Assembly (NCBI GenBank): GCA_911728435.2
Contig: OU452205.1
Location: forward strand, 20,082,080-20,146,079
Reading direction: 5' to 3'
From: Apoderus coryli
Taxonomy: Eukaryota > Arthropoda > Insecta > Coleoptera > Attelabidae
Length of the DNA stretch: 64,000 nt
The position numbers and the translations under genes are program-made. Shown one piece after another: positions 28,660 to 40,041 of this stretch (positions are counted from its first letter, which is position 1; each line of letters opens with the position of its first letter). The notes under the pieces are model-generated. The model was not told the origin of the DNA and searched no databases. It saw only the letters and a program-made list of their open reading frames with translations.

Positions 28660-29365
28660 TTTGGATGAGATATATTGGGGTAGTTTCGTTAGATTCGATT
28701 AGGTTAGTGTGGGTGAGTTATGCGTAGATGACTTGGGAATCATTGTAACAGGCGACTCAAGAGGAGACCTGACTAATAAAGCTTTAGACCTGGTGGACGA
28801 CTGGTAGAGGGAAAATAACCTGGAGGTGGCGCCTGAAAAAAACGGAGGCAGTTATCTTAGCAGGACCAAGAGACTGCAAGAGCATAGAATATCGCCTAAA
28901 AACACAGTGAAGTATCTGGGAATCATCCTCGATATCGTCTTTTGGCTCTCACATTGAGGTCAGCGTTAAAAAAGCTGAAGACTATTCCTAAATATTAGCG
29001 GCCCCAGCTGGGGTAAAAGAGCAGCAATGCAGTCGATTTTAGTGTATGGGGCGCCAGTTTGGTGTAAGGTTCTTGCGCTCGGTAAATACCGAAATATGGT
29101 CACAAAAGCCCAGAGGAAAACACTACTAAGGGTAGCCAGCAGGTATCGCACGATATCCGCAGAAGCAATACAAATAATAACGGGGAACCCCCCTGTTGAC
29201 CTTCTGGTAGAAGAGAGAAAAAGACTGTATAACCGAGCCGACGCACAAGATCCCAGGATCGAAACAGAACTGACGTTCAATCAATGGCAAGAGAGATGGA
29301 CCAGACACGAAAAAACAGGACAGTGGACGAAGAAACTTATACCAGATATTCTAATGCCCTAAATG
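28660..29365 (+). pseudogene. R1-like non-LTR retrotransposon fragment
   Basis: Broken frames at 28720-28980 (AGPRDCKSIEYRL, KYLGIILD-like) lead into an open part, 29027-29362, reading YGAPVW...KAQRKTLLRVASRYRTIS..AIQIITGNPPVDLL, the region after the reverse transcriptase in R1/TRAS-type elements. The endonuclease and reverse-transcriptase core are missing; an inactive 5'-truncated remnant. Confidence 0.75.
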
Positions 29366-30117
29366 GCTAAGAGAAAGACATTTCCTGGAGAAGAGGAAGA
29401 ACGTCGTAGACAGCAAAACCCGAACCCCTAACCACGAATTCGTGGAAGGGGGACGTAGGGCATAAACCATCAAATTACTCAACACATAAAATGCCAAAAA
29501 AGACAAGCATAACCTCAAAAAGAGCAGAAAGATAGGTCGGCTGCAACTCTAGAGGCACTTATTTCTGAGTACGTTCTGCCAGGTACAGAAATTTGGACCG
29601 ATTGCTAGCGAGGCTATAGTGGTCTGATGAATTTGGGAGGTGTTCCTCCATATTCACAAACAGTCAACCACTCTAGGATTTTTGTAGTTCCGAACACCGG
29701 AGTATGCACTAACCACACTGAAGTGGTCATGCCTTAAACAGTTTTTGAGGCGTTTAGTTGTTATGCTGTCCAATTTTGTGGCGAAATATGTGGAACAATT
29801 TATGTGGTGGCGAGTTTTCGGATCCACTCTTAGTGCGCATGTTTTTTTATTACTCTCAGTCTTTAAAATACGATTAAACAATAACAGCGCAGTAAATTTA
29901 AAACTCAGTGAAAATAAAACCACTGTAAATAATGTGTAATGTTATTAGCGTATTTTAACTACTGCGTTTTCTTTCAGAAGTGCTTTATCCATAAATGTTC
30001 TATTACAATAGAGCTTTTAACGAAAAAAAAATATTTTTGTTAAATTCCGTGGGTCTCCAACTGACTAACCTGACATAACACAACACTGATATACAGATCT
30101 AAACTAATACTACGTAC
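29366..30117. other. Intron sequence, no gene seen
   Basis: Nothing coding can be supported. It forms the promoter-proximal end of the long intron proposed between the two zinc-finger gene exons. Confidence 0.5.
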
Positions 30118-30860
30118 CTCTTACTGCATTGGTCAACATTCACGTCCGCCTTATTATCCTCATGTGCATTTTTTAAGCTACTATAATTCCGCGTAGCCTT
30201 TAGCTTACCTACTTCATTGTTGGTATTACGATTAGGAACCACCACTTTCTTAGTTTCTGTAGGAATGGTTTCAAAGTCATCCTCATATTTGTCATAACCA
30301 CTTAAATACAAATGTGTTAGTTTAATATATAACTGTTTTCGAAAACAACCGTTTAATTTACTTTTTTCACTATTATTATTATTACTACTAGTTAAATCAC
30401 TGTTATCACTATTACTTATGCTTTCGGTACTTTTACCAACATGGTTTATAATCACTTTTGGCTCCTCCATGTCCATCCTATATACATCAGTAAAATTACT
30501 ATCCACAGTATTATTTGTTAGGTTATCACTATCAGTTATGTTCTTGGCACTTTCTTCAACATGGTTTATCAATACTTTATGTTCCTCAATATCCAACTTA
30601 AATTCATCACTAAAATAATTCTCCACTTGAGTATTTGTTGTTAATATTATGTTGGAATTTACTTCATGTATATGTTCTTCAGATTCTAGTTTAATTTTGA
30701 CACTTTCTTGATATGGTTCGGGTTCATGTTTAATCATTGGTAATTCATGTTCCAATCGGTTATTGTTGTTTTGACTATCAATTAGTTTAACACTGCATTT
30801 ATTCTCTATTTCCGGCAAGTTGTCACAATTATCGGTAGGAATCACCTGTTCTGTGTCCAT
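30118..30860 (-). CDS. Acidic N-terminal exon of the zinc-finger gene
   Basis: About 248 residues from an ATG in good context (aagaaATGG) to a consensus donor AAGAG|GTACGT at 30118/30117. It is rich in E, D, N and S and has SUMO-acceptor-like motifs (IKLE in VKIKLESEEH). Two ~55-residue segments repeat each other (KVLINHVEESAKNITDSDN and KVIINHVGKSTESISNSDN). Such acidic, sumoylatable N-terminal regions are usual in insect C2H2 proteins. The donor leaves two bases of a codon, which the acceptor at 3237/3236 completes; both lie on the minus strand in the right order. The junction is inferred from splice phase, not shown by a transcript. Confidence 0.7.
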
Positions 30861-31278
30861 TTCTTGTTTTATTTGTTCACAAACTTAAGTAATTTACATG
30901 GTTAACTTGGTTCAAAACAAATAAAGAAGGACTGGTTTCCTTCAATAAAATAACCTTATGTTCAACTCTGATTATACATTTTTTGGTAGTAGTTTTATAG
31001 GTTACTTCTTCTTCGTTTGTATATAGCAGTGTTCCCAACACTTGAAACCGAAAATATCCCCCATTGAGTATCAAAATCTTTGAATAAAAAGTGACAGGAA
31101 GGACTATACTATAGCAACAAATGCTGATCGGAATGGATGGTGCATATGGCGGACCAGTATATCCGGTTTCACAGTGGCGCAGGTCCATAAAATATTGTTA
31201 ATAAGCAATAACAAATATTTCTTGAATTCATAACTATAAATGAGAAAAACTATTTATTGACCTTTAAATAAAATTAAT
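30861..31278. other. Probable 5' flank/UTR of the acidic exon
   Basis: An open 103-codon frame exists on the minus strand (30877-31188) but has no recognisable domain and ends just before the acidic exon, so I do not call it a gene. Could hold a 5' UTR. Confidence 0.4.
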
Positions 31279-32527
31279 GGTAAACATGCAGTATAGTTGT
31301 ACTAAATTATGGTCTGACCGCGCCGCTGCGCAGTCAGACGAATTTTATGCGAAAAGTGTCACTACTCTAACGATGTTGCCAGGTTGGTATCTATTCACTA
31401 TATCGACTGATAGAATGAATAATACAATTTTATGATTTTATTTTAGTATAAGTAGCGTAAGGATTTTATTATTTAGTAATATTTATAGTTCTTTTTTGTT
31501 GTAATCAAAATCACTTATTGAAGATAAATATCTGGAATTTCTAGGGAATTTTGATTTTTCTTAACGGCATGTTGTTTGCTGTTTCATTTCATTTTTGCAT
31601 GGTATTGCTAATATGTCGTTATCTGTGTTTGAGGTTAAGTGAGGAGGCTGAAGCTGAAGCTATTGTATACTTTTTTGCAATAAAGTCTTTATTATTATTA
31701 TTATATTATAAATTTATACAGTGGATGTAATTATTATATCATTGCTGGGGGTAAAATGCTGAGTATGGAAGGTTAGGTAGCAGGCAGGGATGTGTTGTAA
31801 GGGTGTAATAGTGATAATCAGGAAGAGTTAGTAAAGGAGGGTGAGTGTAGAAAGCAGGATTGAGATGAAATGTAGTAGGCACGTAGTTGTTATATTAGTT
31901 CGATAGCAGTCATTATTAGGACAACATATCCCTGCCTGCTACCTAACCTTCCATACTCAGCATTTTACCCTCAACCTCCTGCAATATTTGTGTGGATTAG
32001 TTCGATAGCAGTCATCGTTAGGTAATCATTGCAGGAGGTTAAGGGTAAAATGCTGAGTATGGAAGGTTAGGTAGCAGGCAGGGATGTGTTGTCCTAATAA
32101 TGACTGCTATGGAACTAATATAACAACTATCTGCCTACTACATCTCATCTCAATCCAGCTTTCTACACCCACCCTCCTTGACTAACTCTTCCTGATAATT
32201 ACTATTACACCCTTACAACACATCCCTGCCTGCTACCTAACCTTCGATACTCAGCATTTTACCCCCAACCTCCTGCAATGATTACCTAACGATGACTGCT
32301 ATCGAACTAATCCACATAAATATAACAAATAGGTGTATAACCTAGAGTAGCATTTACATTTAACGGTCAAAAATTAAGCGCCAAATATTTTACCGTTTCA
32401 ACATAATATGTGTGTTTTAAACCTGGCAACACCACACTTCAATTACAATCTGAACTCCCAAAACTCGTCTGACTGCGCAGCGGCGCGGTCAGACCATAAT
32501 TTAGTACAACTATACTGCATGTTTACC
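31279..32527. mobile_element. Non-autonomous DNA transposon, 1249 bp, 8-bp target duplication
   Basis: Inverted termini of about 63 bp beginning ggtaaacatgcagtatagtt are flanked by the direct repeat aaattaat (31271-31278 and 32528-32535). Eight-base duplications fit hAT, P or MuDR-type elements; the terminus does not fit a family I can name. The interior has no transposase. Four alternately oriented copies of a ~50-bp phrase (ggtaaaatgctgagtatgga...) lie at 31747-31799, 31921-31970, 32042-32091 and 32216-32266, making the interior itself palindromic. Confidence 0.88.
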
Positions 32528-32535
32528 AAATTAAT

Positions 32536-33590
32536 TTTGTGTATATTCTTATTTTTTCGCCATTTACTGTCTATTTTTAGAAACAATTTATTCTCGTCGT
32601 AAAATAACAATTGGAAATAGATTTTTGTAAATACCTATTATAAGTAATATATGATAAATCATGCAAAATCTAATATAAAACATAACTGTCTGTTTTATTT
32701 ACAAAGCAAATATTCCTAATTTTAACCTGTTCTACGCCAGTGCCGAAGCCATCTTTTTGTAAATGCCATTGAAAAAATAAGACTTTATTTTGAAATTTTA
32801 TGGATATATTACAAAATCTCTTGATTAGAATTACTTACTAGTGAAACGTAACTCCAGGATTTGTATTTTTATTTAAATAGCACTATTTTAGGTATTTACA
32901 CTGATGCTATTGTTAATATTATTGGAGAATAATAATTGTTCACTCATAAATACAAATTCGCTTATATTCACTAACTAAAGCATTCAAAACTGCAAAAAAT
33001 CCGTAAAGCATACAACTTTGCGCAACGAACAACCAAAACTATGAATCTCTAATTTAATTGTTCCAGCCCCACCGAAAACCATTTAAGAACGGTACCACTC
33101 CCAACACCAAATCAGTGCGCTGCGCAACTCGCAAGACAACTGCGCAAGAAATTACCGTTTTTGAACTGTTTTCGGCCGAGTTGGAACATACCTAATATGG
33201 ATGTCCAATATGGCCGTTTCCGTCAGAAATTTTATTTAGCACGGTCAGCGCAAAGCTCCTTCCTGTCATTTTATATTCAAAGATCAAAATACACCACTTA
33301 CACACAACATTATTGCCATATTTTACAATGATTACATAGATATAATTTTCCATGTATATAGACTGAGTTTATGAATTTTAAACTCATGCTCACTAATAAT
33401 AAAAAGAAAAATACGGTAAACAATATATTGCTTCTATAGCAGTAGCAGATAGGAAGCCATCCTAGAAGAAGAGTGGTCACAGGCGGCACGCAGACTGGCG
33501 GTCATATCGCAAAAAAAAGAAGAAGCAAAAAACATTTCTTTCTTTCTTTCTGTCTTCTTATTTGACCTCTTGCTGTCTCAGATACACAGA
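32536..33590. other. No gene seen
   Basis: AT-rich DNA with a more GC-rich patch at 33065-33265. Around 33250-33290 a phrase (ctccttcctgtcattttatattcaaag) resembles the reverse complement of 31075-31110, so the two places share an old repeat. Nothing else can be assigned. Confidence 0.4.
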
Positions 33591-33640
33591 AATCTTATAT
33601 TATATATATATATATATATATATACTCTAGAATGATAATC
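33591..33640. repeat. (TA)n microsatellite
   Basis: About 14 uninterrupted TA units between cttatat and actctagaatg. Confidence 0.9.
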
Positions 33641-34016
33641 CCGTAGTACAAAAATGTAACCAAAAGTGTAGAGCTGTCCGTAATGCGCATGATCACCAGT
33701 AACTTATTTTTCAACAGGACCGGCTTTGATTAAATGTAATATTACTATTATAGGTGTTATATTTAAAATTAAATTTTTCCATTTGGTAATTCAAATAAAA
33801 AAATGGAATAAAGGAATTTAAGAAATAAAAAATTACATTAAATATCTAAATACTTTATTCTCAAACAGGTACAACCCAATAATAATAAATCTAAGCAGAA
33901 ACGAGAAATAAGTAAAAATTCTAATACTGGAAAATATCTTAAGGACTTGAGCATTCTAATTATTTATTTTATTATTATATAATATTTGTTTGTTTATACA
34001 ACCACCTTAGGCATCT

Positions 34017-34174
34017 TACCTCTCTACAGCCTTCAAAGAAGGGGTGCAAGAAACAGTGACTTCACAAATATTTTCCGTGTCCATGCAAACAACTTCCATA
34101 TCATCCGTACTACTCGCAATAGTATTTTGTGACAAAACAGGGTTGGTAGAACTTTTATTCTCAGCAATTTCATG
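34017..34174 (-). CDS. Candidate coding exon downstream of the THAP exons
   Basis: An open stretch flanked by an acceptor (ttaattatag at 34175) and a consensus donor (AGAG|GTAAGA at 34017/34016). It encodes a polar, unstructured sequence (AENKSSTNPVLSQNTIASST) of the sort that follows THAP domains. Its phase does not match the 30118-30860 exon, and the THAP exon before it ends in a stop, so membership in a gene is uncertain. Confidence 0.4.
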
Positions 34175-34333
34175 GAGGATTCTATAATTAAGTATATTCC
34201 AGTTTAACAACAGAATTCAAACGAACTTTGTATACCTACACAACGTAGGAAATATATTCTTGACATACGTATCATGCATTTTTGACAGACTGCTTTTAAG
34301 TAAACAGTGTCTTGATATCAAACGATTAAGAAT

Positions 34334-34522
34334 TTAATCTCTTCTTTTGAACAAAAGTTTGGGAACTGCATCCGATACGAGGGTGATCCTCTTGCCGTCT
34401 TCTCTACAAATGATATCTTCTGCAGCGAAATGCTTATTGCATATGGCATTCCCATCACATACATTTTCTGTACTAGGATCCCAATGCCCGCATCCAAACA
34501 TCATGTCTTTTTTTTTGTCAAG
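34334..34522 (-). CDS. THAP zinc-finger, C-terminal half (exon)
   Basis: After an acceptor (ctcatttttag, ending 34523) the frame reads MMFGCGHWDPSTEN, then the C-x2-H zinc ligands in ICNKHFAAEDI, and the AVP box SDAVPKLLF, the hallmarks of the second half of a THAP DNA-binding domain. It stops at TAA 34334-34336 four codons after the AVP box. THAP domains occur in P-element-type transposases and many host regulators. With the upstream exon at 34602-34656 the zinc spacing (C-x4-C, about 37 residues, C-x2-H) is normal for the family, but the two exons do not join in frame as read; a nine-base A run near 34510 may hide an indel. Confidence 0.65.
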   Translation of the reverse strand, partial: LDKKKDMMFGCGHWDPSTENVCDGNAICNKHFAAEDIICREDGKRITLVSDAVPKLLFKRRD

Positions 34523-34601
34523 CTAAAAATGAGTATCATCATGTCAATGGTATCATATTGACTCAAACTGAGACTGTTAGAAACCCGAAACAATAACTTA
34601 C

Positions 34602-34656
34602 TGAAAATATTTAATACCAGGAATGAATTTTTACACCACAACATTATACACCTCAT
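34602..34656 (-). CDS. THAP zinc-finger, N-terminal half (candidate first exon)
   Basis: ATG at 34656, then MRCIMLWCKNSF with the C-x4-C ligand pair expected at the start of a THAP domain, and a consensus donor A|GTAAGT at 34602/34601. The ~79-bp gap to the next exon is of normal size for an insect intron. Confidence 0.45.
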
Positions 34657-35190
34657 TGTTTGTTAAATAAACGAACTAAAACCAAAATAACAAATATTAA
34701 AAACAATTTTAATCACAAATAGGTATATCTATCAACAATTAAAATATACCACGAATAAAACCATAACTCAATTATAAAATCTATCTGAATTGTTGTGAAG
34801 CCGACTCTGACAGATATTCCCACTACGAGAAACGTCATTTGCGAAAACAGACGCTGTTGCGAAATCTCCTAAATTTAATAAGATTTGGAAAAAAATGTTT
34901 CGTTCATATTGCTGAAAACTAAACAGTATGCAATTTTACCGATAACATTTAATTATTTGATTTTGTCAAGCAGTTTCGTATGACGCAACATATGGATTTA
35001 TTTATAAAACAGATATGTCGCATAAATTCTGTAAGGCGAATGACAAAATAGTTTTAAATATGGCAGCTCTGTACTGAAAATAAGTTACTGAAGAGCATGC
35101 GTAGTTCGTGAAAACTCTGCATACCCGTTACACTTTTTGGTATTCGGCTGGATTTAATTAGCATTCTAGAGTACATATATAAGATTTCTA

Positions 35191-36383
35191 TGCTCAGATC
35201 AGCATACAGCCATCACTTATCACTTCTACCAGTCCGTTTCACTTATCCGTGCCTTTTTAGTTCGACAATTGAAAAAATCACTAATTTTAATCTGATTACC
35301 AGGAGGCCATATAAAATGAAGAAGAAGAAGAATCGTATAAATATTATGTTGCTAGCTTTAAAATAGTAGCCCTTTGATGTTAGGTTGCATACAAATTATA
35401 AGTTGTGTGCATTATTCAGTTTCCCGTGTGATATTTGTTTTGGACGCCCATTAAAGGGCATGTCCATATTGTAATCTTCCTCAGTATTTTAATATGTGAA
35501 TGTTATTTTAAGGAACATTAAATTGAATACAGAGATAGTACATGGATTACGTAAATCCTAAGTTCCAAACAAGTAGGAAGAGTTGAAGATTCAGAATTTC
35601 TCTAACAAAAGACACACACAGTTAAAGACGCCAGTTATTTAGGCGCAATAAGTGTTTTAAGTGATTCATAGTCTTTTAATAGAGTTTGTGCCGAGATAGG
35701 TGGTTTAGCTCCAGCCTTTGGAAAATAGGCTTTGGCGATTATTAGGGCATTCAAAGAGAATATGAGTTAGACACCCTATTTGCCAACATTGACAGAAGAA
35801 AGGATTGTCTTGGACCTTGATTTGTGAAGAGAAATATCCAGTGACATATATGGAGGTCCATAGTGACATATGTCTTTATCCTTCTACAAACTCAGATGAT
35901 CTGGGATGATGTAACATGATCAGTTAACGCTCATCTCAATTGCATTTTCTATACAGGGTGTCTCGAAATTAACTTAAAAGAATTTAAGGGGACATTCTAC
36001 ACGCGAAAATAAGATTTTTTTTTCGTATGAACATATTATATGGAAAAATGCTGGGTTTTTGTGTTATTTGTAAGTCCCTGATGATGGGTTTTCAGTAATA
36101 TTTCCCAAATGCGTCTCGATATCAAAAAAAAAGTTGGGACGAAATTTGTTCTGTCCCCCCCCAGCCTAACCCACCCCTGACATTTTCCTAATTATGGGAT
36201 ATCATAGTTTTTCATAATCCTCCAAAGAAACGTAAGTGTGCCAAATTTAAAAACCCATGGGTCAGGAATTTACAAATAACACCCTGTATATGATATATGT
36301 TCATATGAAAAAACACCCCGTATATGCAATGGGAAACTGTAAAATTAGAGATATTGCACTGGCAACCCAATGCGCATTAACTA
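35191..36383. other. No gene seen
   Basis: Holds an (AAG)n run at about 35321-35333 preceded by a short frame resembling a non-LTR tail, and acagggtgt motifs near 35955 and 36285 typical of mariner-type repeat ends. No coding region supported. Confidence 0.45.
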
Positions 36384-36809
36384 CAGGGTGTCCTACGGTG
36401 GCAACCCATTAGATTATTTCAGAAACTACTTCGAATTGAATTTTGAAAATTTCAGTGTCTATATTGTAAAGTATGCTGTACTCAAATAATATAATAGTAA
36501 CGGCATAGCACTTCCGGTTATACCGGAAGTTGATGGCAACTTTGTTATTTTAAATGGAACACCCTATATATTATTACATTTTTGGATTCTAAATAAGATT
36601 TCAGACATATTTCAAGTATCATGTCCTATACCTAACGTCAGTCGTGTTTGACTTATATCAAGATTTATGTCAAAATTGACAGTTTAGGGCTCCATAAGAA
36701 TTCCGTTTTTTCCTTGTAAATCAGTATTTAATAATTATTTTGCAGGTATTTTCTTATCAGGTGGGATCTTCTATTTCGAATTGACAAGACATTTTCTGAT
36801 TAGTTTATA

Positions 36810-37693
36810 CAGGGTGGTCAAAAAATTATATTGAAAGCGGTTCAAGAAAAACAGTTGAATGTCAATTTTTTCAAATGGAATGGGTATATTATTATTATTT
36901 TATCTTCCTTAGCATTAGAAAATAATGCAATTTTGTAATAGGTTATCTTTTTCTAAAATGCATAGTTTTCGAAATATCGTCATTTTAAATTTTTCTGCAC
37001 CGCCTACCGTTGTCTCTCTGGAAGCTAGCTAATTAATTTAGTTAGCCATGACAATAATGACAGGCGTGCTGCTGAACAAGATCTAGGAATTTCAAAATCC
37101 TCTGTCCAAAAAATTTTAAAAAGTAGTGGTTTACATCCATTTAAATTCAAATATCTTTGTGCTCTGGAAGCAGGTGTTGCTGAACGACGTGTACGGTTCT
37201 GCGAAACCATTTTAACACGAACGCAAGAAGATCCTGGGTTTCTGCAAAAAGTGATTTGGACAGATGAGTCGAAATTTTCGAGAGATGGAATCGTTAATAG
37301 ACAAAATAGTCATTTTTGGGCTTCTGAGAATCCGCATGCTATTCGTGAACGAAATTTTCAAAATAAATTTGGTGTGAACGTTTTTTGTATGGTGAAAGAC
37401 ACACATTTTTAGTAATTTGACGTTTAGTTTGACGTTAAAATGACAATAATTTCATGGCTAACTAAATTAATTAGCTAGCTTCCAGAGAGACAACGGTAGG
37501 CGCTGCAGAAAAATTTAAAATGACGATATTTAGAAAACGATGCATTTTAGAAAATGATAACCTATTACAAAATTGCATTATTTTTTAATGCTAAGGAAGA
37601 TAAAATAATAATAATATACCCATTCCATTTGAAAAAATTGACATTCAACTGTTTTTCTTGAACCGCTTTCAATGTAATTTTTTGACCACCCTG
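36810..37693. mobile_element. Mariner-like element inserted at the palindrome centre
   Basis: 884 bp with inverted repeats of roughly 230 bp starting cagggtggtcaaaaaatta, flanked by TA on both sides (36808-36809 and 37694-37695). It interrupts the larger foldback exactly at its symmetry point and carries a truncated transposase frame. Confidence 0.88.
37038..37412 (+). pseudogene. Truncated mariner-like transposase
   Basis: An open frame of about 124 codons between the inner repeats: a helix-turn-helix tail (EQDLGISKSSVQKIL), a linker, and the first catalytic Asp in VIWTDESKF, then SHFWASENPHA and a stop at 37410-37412. The second and third catalytic residues are missing. It is an internal-deletion derivative of an IS630/Tc1-mariner type transposase, related to the decayed one at 27437-28384. 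Confidence 0.8.
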
Positions 37694-38120
37694 TATAAAC
37701 TAATCAGAAAATATCTTGTCAATTCGAAATAGAAGATCCCACCTGATAAGAAAATACCTGCAAAATAATTATTAAATACTGATTTACAAGGAAAAACGGA
37801 ATTCTTATGGAGCCCTAAACTGTCAATTTTGACATAAATCTTGATATAAGTCAAACACGACTGACGTTAGGTATAGGACATGATACATGAAATATGTCTG
37901 AAATCTTATTTAGAATCCAAAAATGTAATAATATATGGGGTGTTCCATTTAAAATAACAAAGTTGCCATCAACTTCCGGTATAACCGGAAGTGCTATGCC
38001 TTTGCTATAATATTATTTGAGTAGAGCATATTTGACAATATAGACACTGAAATTTTCAAAATTCAATTCGAAGTAGTTTCTGAAATAATCTAATGGGTTG
38101 CCACCGTAGGACACCCTGTA

Positions 38121-38916
38121 TATAAGGGTGCCTCGAGTGATCTTGACCTACCAGAAGCAATCTACGTCACCGGCGACCGGCTTGCTTTATCACGGCATTA
38201 TTTACAGTTAAAAACATTTATCCATGGGCATTATGGATCTCTTTTATGTGTGCTTTTAATTAAATATTATAAATGAACAATTTTTATTTCCAAAGTTAAA
38301 ACATTAGTGTTACAATAAAATGCAATATTCAAGTTCTAAGTTATTACAATAATTTTAAATGTAGGTTTAGGAAGTTACAAACTTTGTTCATGTTTAGTTT
38401 TGCTGATGAACGGGTAGATTTAGGTATAGGGATCATAACAATAACTTTATTTTATCCAAAGTCTTCAAAAAATCGAAAAAATACTGGGTATTCCATTTAA
38501 AAAAATATAACTTTGATATGCCACACTTTTCTGGGACACCCGGTATATTTAAAAACATTTTTGTTAAATGCTCCTGGTAAACCTACATACACCCACGTAA
38601 ACAAAATTTGCAATTTCAATTTTGTTAGGCTATGAGATACCGAGGCGAATGTACTGTCCGATTCGGTATATAAGTCAATGGGCCTACCGATACCTTAATG
38701 CCACAGAAAAACGAAGAGTAGTGTGTTAATATTCTCTCATTGAGATATAAGGAGTCGCTATAAGCATTATTTTACATTGTACACAAACGGGTGCATTGGG
38801 TGGGGCGTAATCGTATACCAATATGGCGGATTCTCCAGAGCCGCATTAATTATTTTATTTTTTTTTTTTTCTTTTTTTTTTTTCTGAAGTAATCCATCAA
38901 TCGAGGAGTGAATGTT
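38121..38916. other. No gene seen
   Basis: AT-rich; begins gggtgcctcgagtgatcttg next to the foldback, holds another acacccggtatatt motif near 38535 and a T-rich run at about 38847-38885. No supported feature. Confidence 0.4.
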
Positions 38917-39596
38917 ATTGTTTGAATAAAAGGCGTCTACTCCACAAAAAATCTTTATATATACGTTGAAACTGTTTATAATTCGCCAGACATGTTTCGG
39001 ACTACAACGTCCATCATCAGTGGCTAAGGAACCTTATATAATTCGGTTAGATGAGGGGGTTAAACTTCATATGAACTTAGAATAGGGTACTTTTACATTG
39101 ATCTTCAATTTAAACGTTTATATAATGTCACTTTATGGAAATTTGTTTTTTAAAAATTGAGCATAATAAAAAAATATAAAATAAATTGGTTTTTAAACTT
39201 TAAATCTGTGTATCATTTCAACATGTGTTTGTTTGTGTTTTTCTTTTCTCTTCATATTTAATTTTACGTTTTTGAAAAGCTGGTAAGATTCCACTAGTGT
39301 GGTTTTAATGTCTACAAATTCGACGAATTTATTTTATATTTTTTTATTATGCTCAATTTTTAAAAAACAAATTTCCATAAAGTGACATTATATAAACGTT
39401 TAAATTGAAGATCAATGTAAAAGTACCCTATTCTAAGTTCATATGAAGTTTAACCCCCTCATCTAACCGAATTATATAAGGTTCCTTAGCCACTGATGAT
39501 GGCCGTTGTAGTCCGAAACATGTCTGGCGAACTATAAACAGTTTCAACGTATATATAAAGATTTTTTGTGGAGTAGACGCCTTTTATTCAAACAAT
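38917..39596. mobile_element. Foldback element with ~265-bp arms
   Basis: Arms beginning ttgtttgaataaaaggcgtc and their reverse complement enclose a ~150 bp unique centre (about 39188-39335). tta occurs on both outer sides (38915-38917 and 39597-area), a possible 3-bp duplication. The arms match almost base for base. No coding content. Confidence 0.85.
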
Positions 39597-39827
39597 TAAT
39601 TATTTTTGTTGACGTTTTTGCTTTTAATTTGCAGCTTGGGTTTATACTTTATTTTGAAATGTTAAGCAGTGTACAAAATACTTAAATATAGGTAATTATT
39701 GATATTTGATACCTAAATCCAGGAATAAAAGACGTTAGTACTTTATAAATTATATATTAATACCTCTTAAACAAAACAATTTTATTTAAATGTTGCGCTA
39801 TGCTTATCCACTTTATTTTTACTTAAA

Positions 39828-40041
39828 TAATACCATGATTTACTTTCACTGGTTGTAGGATTTTTCTTGATGAAAATCTTCCTGGTGAGCATAAGTGAAA
39901 AATCAAGTATAAATATGTGGTTGAACATATCGATAATAGGATGTTACCATATGCCAGAAGGAAAGTGTGTAGGCCGTTTAGTTTTTTTAATAAGTGTTGG
40001 CGATTACACAAATATTAAAATATACTCTTGAAAAATGGAAA
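39828..40041 (+). repeat. Interspersed repeat (copies at 47365-47462 and 54319-54428)
   Basis: The phrase ccatgattta..ttcactggttgtagga through ttaaaatatactcttgaaaaatg recurs at 47365-47462 and, after the BEL insertion, 54319-54428. The uninterrupted copy here shows what the target of that BEL element looked like before insertion. Confidence 0.85.

Larger units (their letters stand above)
33581..35190. repeat. Imperfect inverted repeats around the THAP exons
   Basis: At the left, agaaatcttatat...tactctagaatg (33587-33645) and further matches to about 33715; at the right their reverse complement (35060-35186) with the shared blocks ccaaaa(a)gtgta and cagtaactta. The THAP exons lie between them. 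The arms are diverged with several gaps, so this could be an old transposon or chance association of two repeat copies. Confidence 0.5.
36384..38118. mobile_element. Long palindromic foldback (MITE-like) element
   Basis: Arms 36384-36807 and 37696-38118 are close inverted copies, bounded by TA (36382-36383, 38119-38120). The outer ends read cagggtgtcctacggtggca. The arms would meet at the palindrome gattagtttatataaactaa... if the inner element were removed. The outer 60 bp resemble the MITE at 6909-7123. Confidence 0.9.

Noticed and set aside
30877..31188. 103-codon minus-strand frame before the acidic exon
   Set aside because: No domain, ends before the exon, and part of it resembles a repeat near 33250 in inverted orientation.
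31747..32266. CRISPR-like array from the repeated 50-bp phrase
   Set aside because: Four copies in alternating orientation with unequal spacing inside a eukaryotic transposon; not an array.
34017..34174. Direct link of this exon to the 30118-30860 exon in one THAP-C2H2 gene
   Set aside because: Donor phase (two bases left) did not match any acceptor I could see before the acidic exon, so the gene link is not supported.
35300..35340. (AAG)n run as the tail of a full retrotransposon
   Set aside because: Only a few codons of possible coding sequence precede it; too little to name an element.
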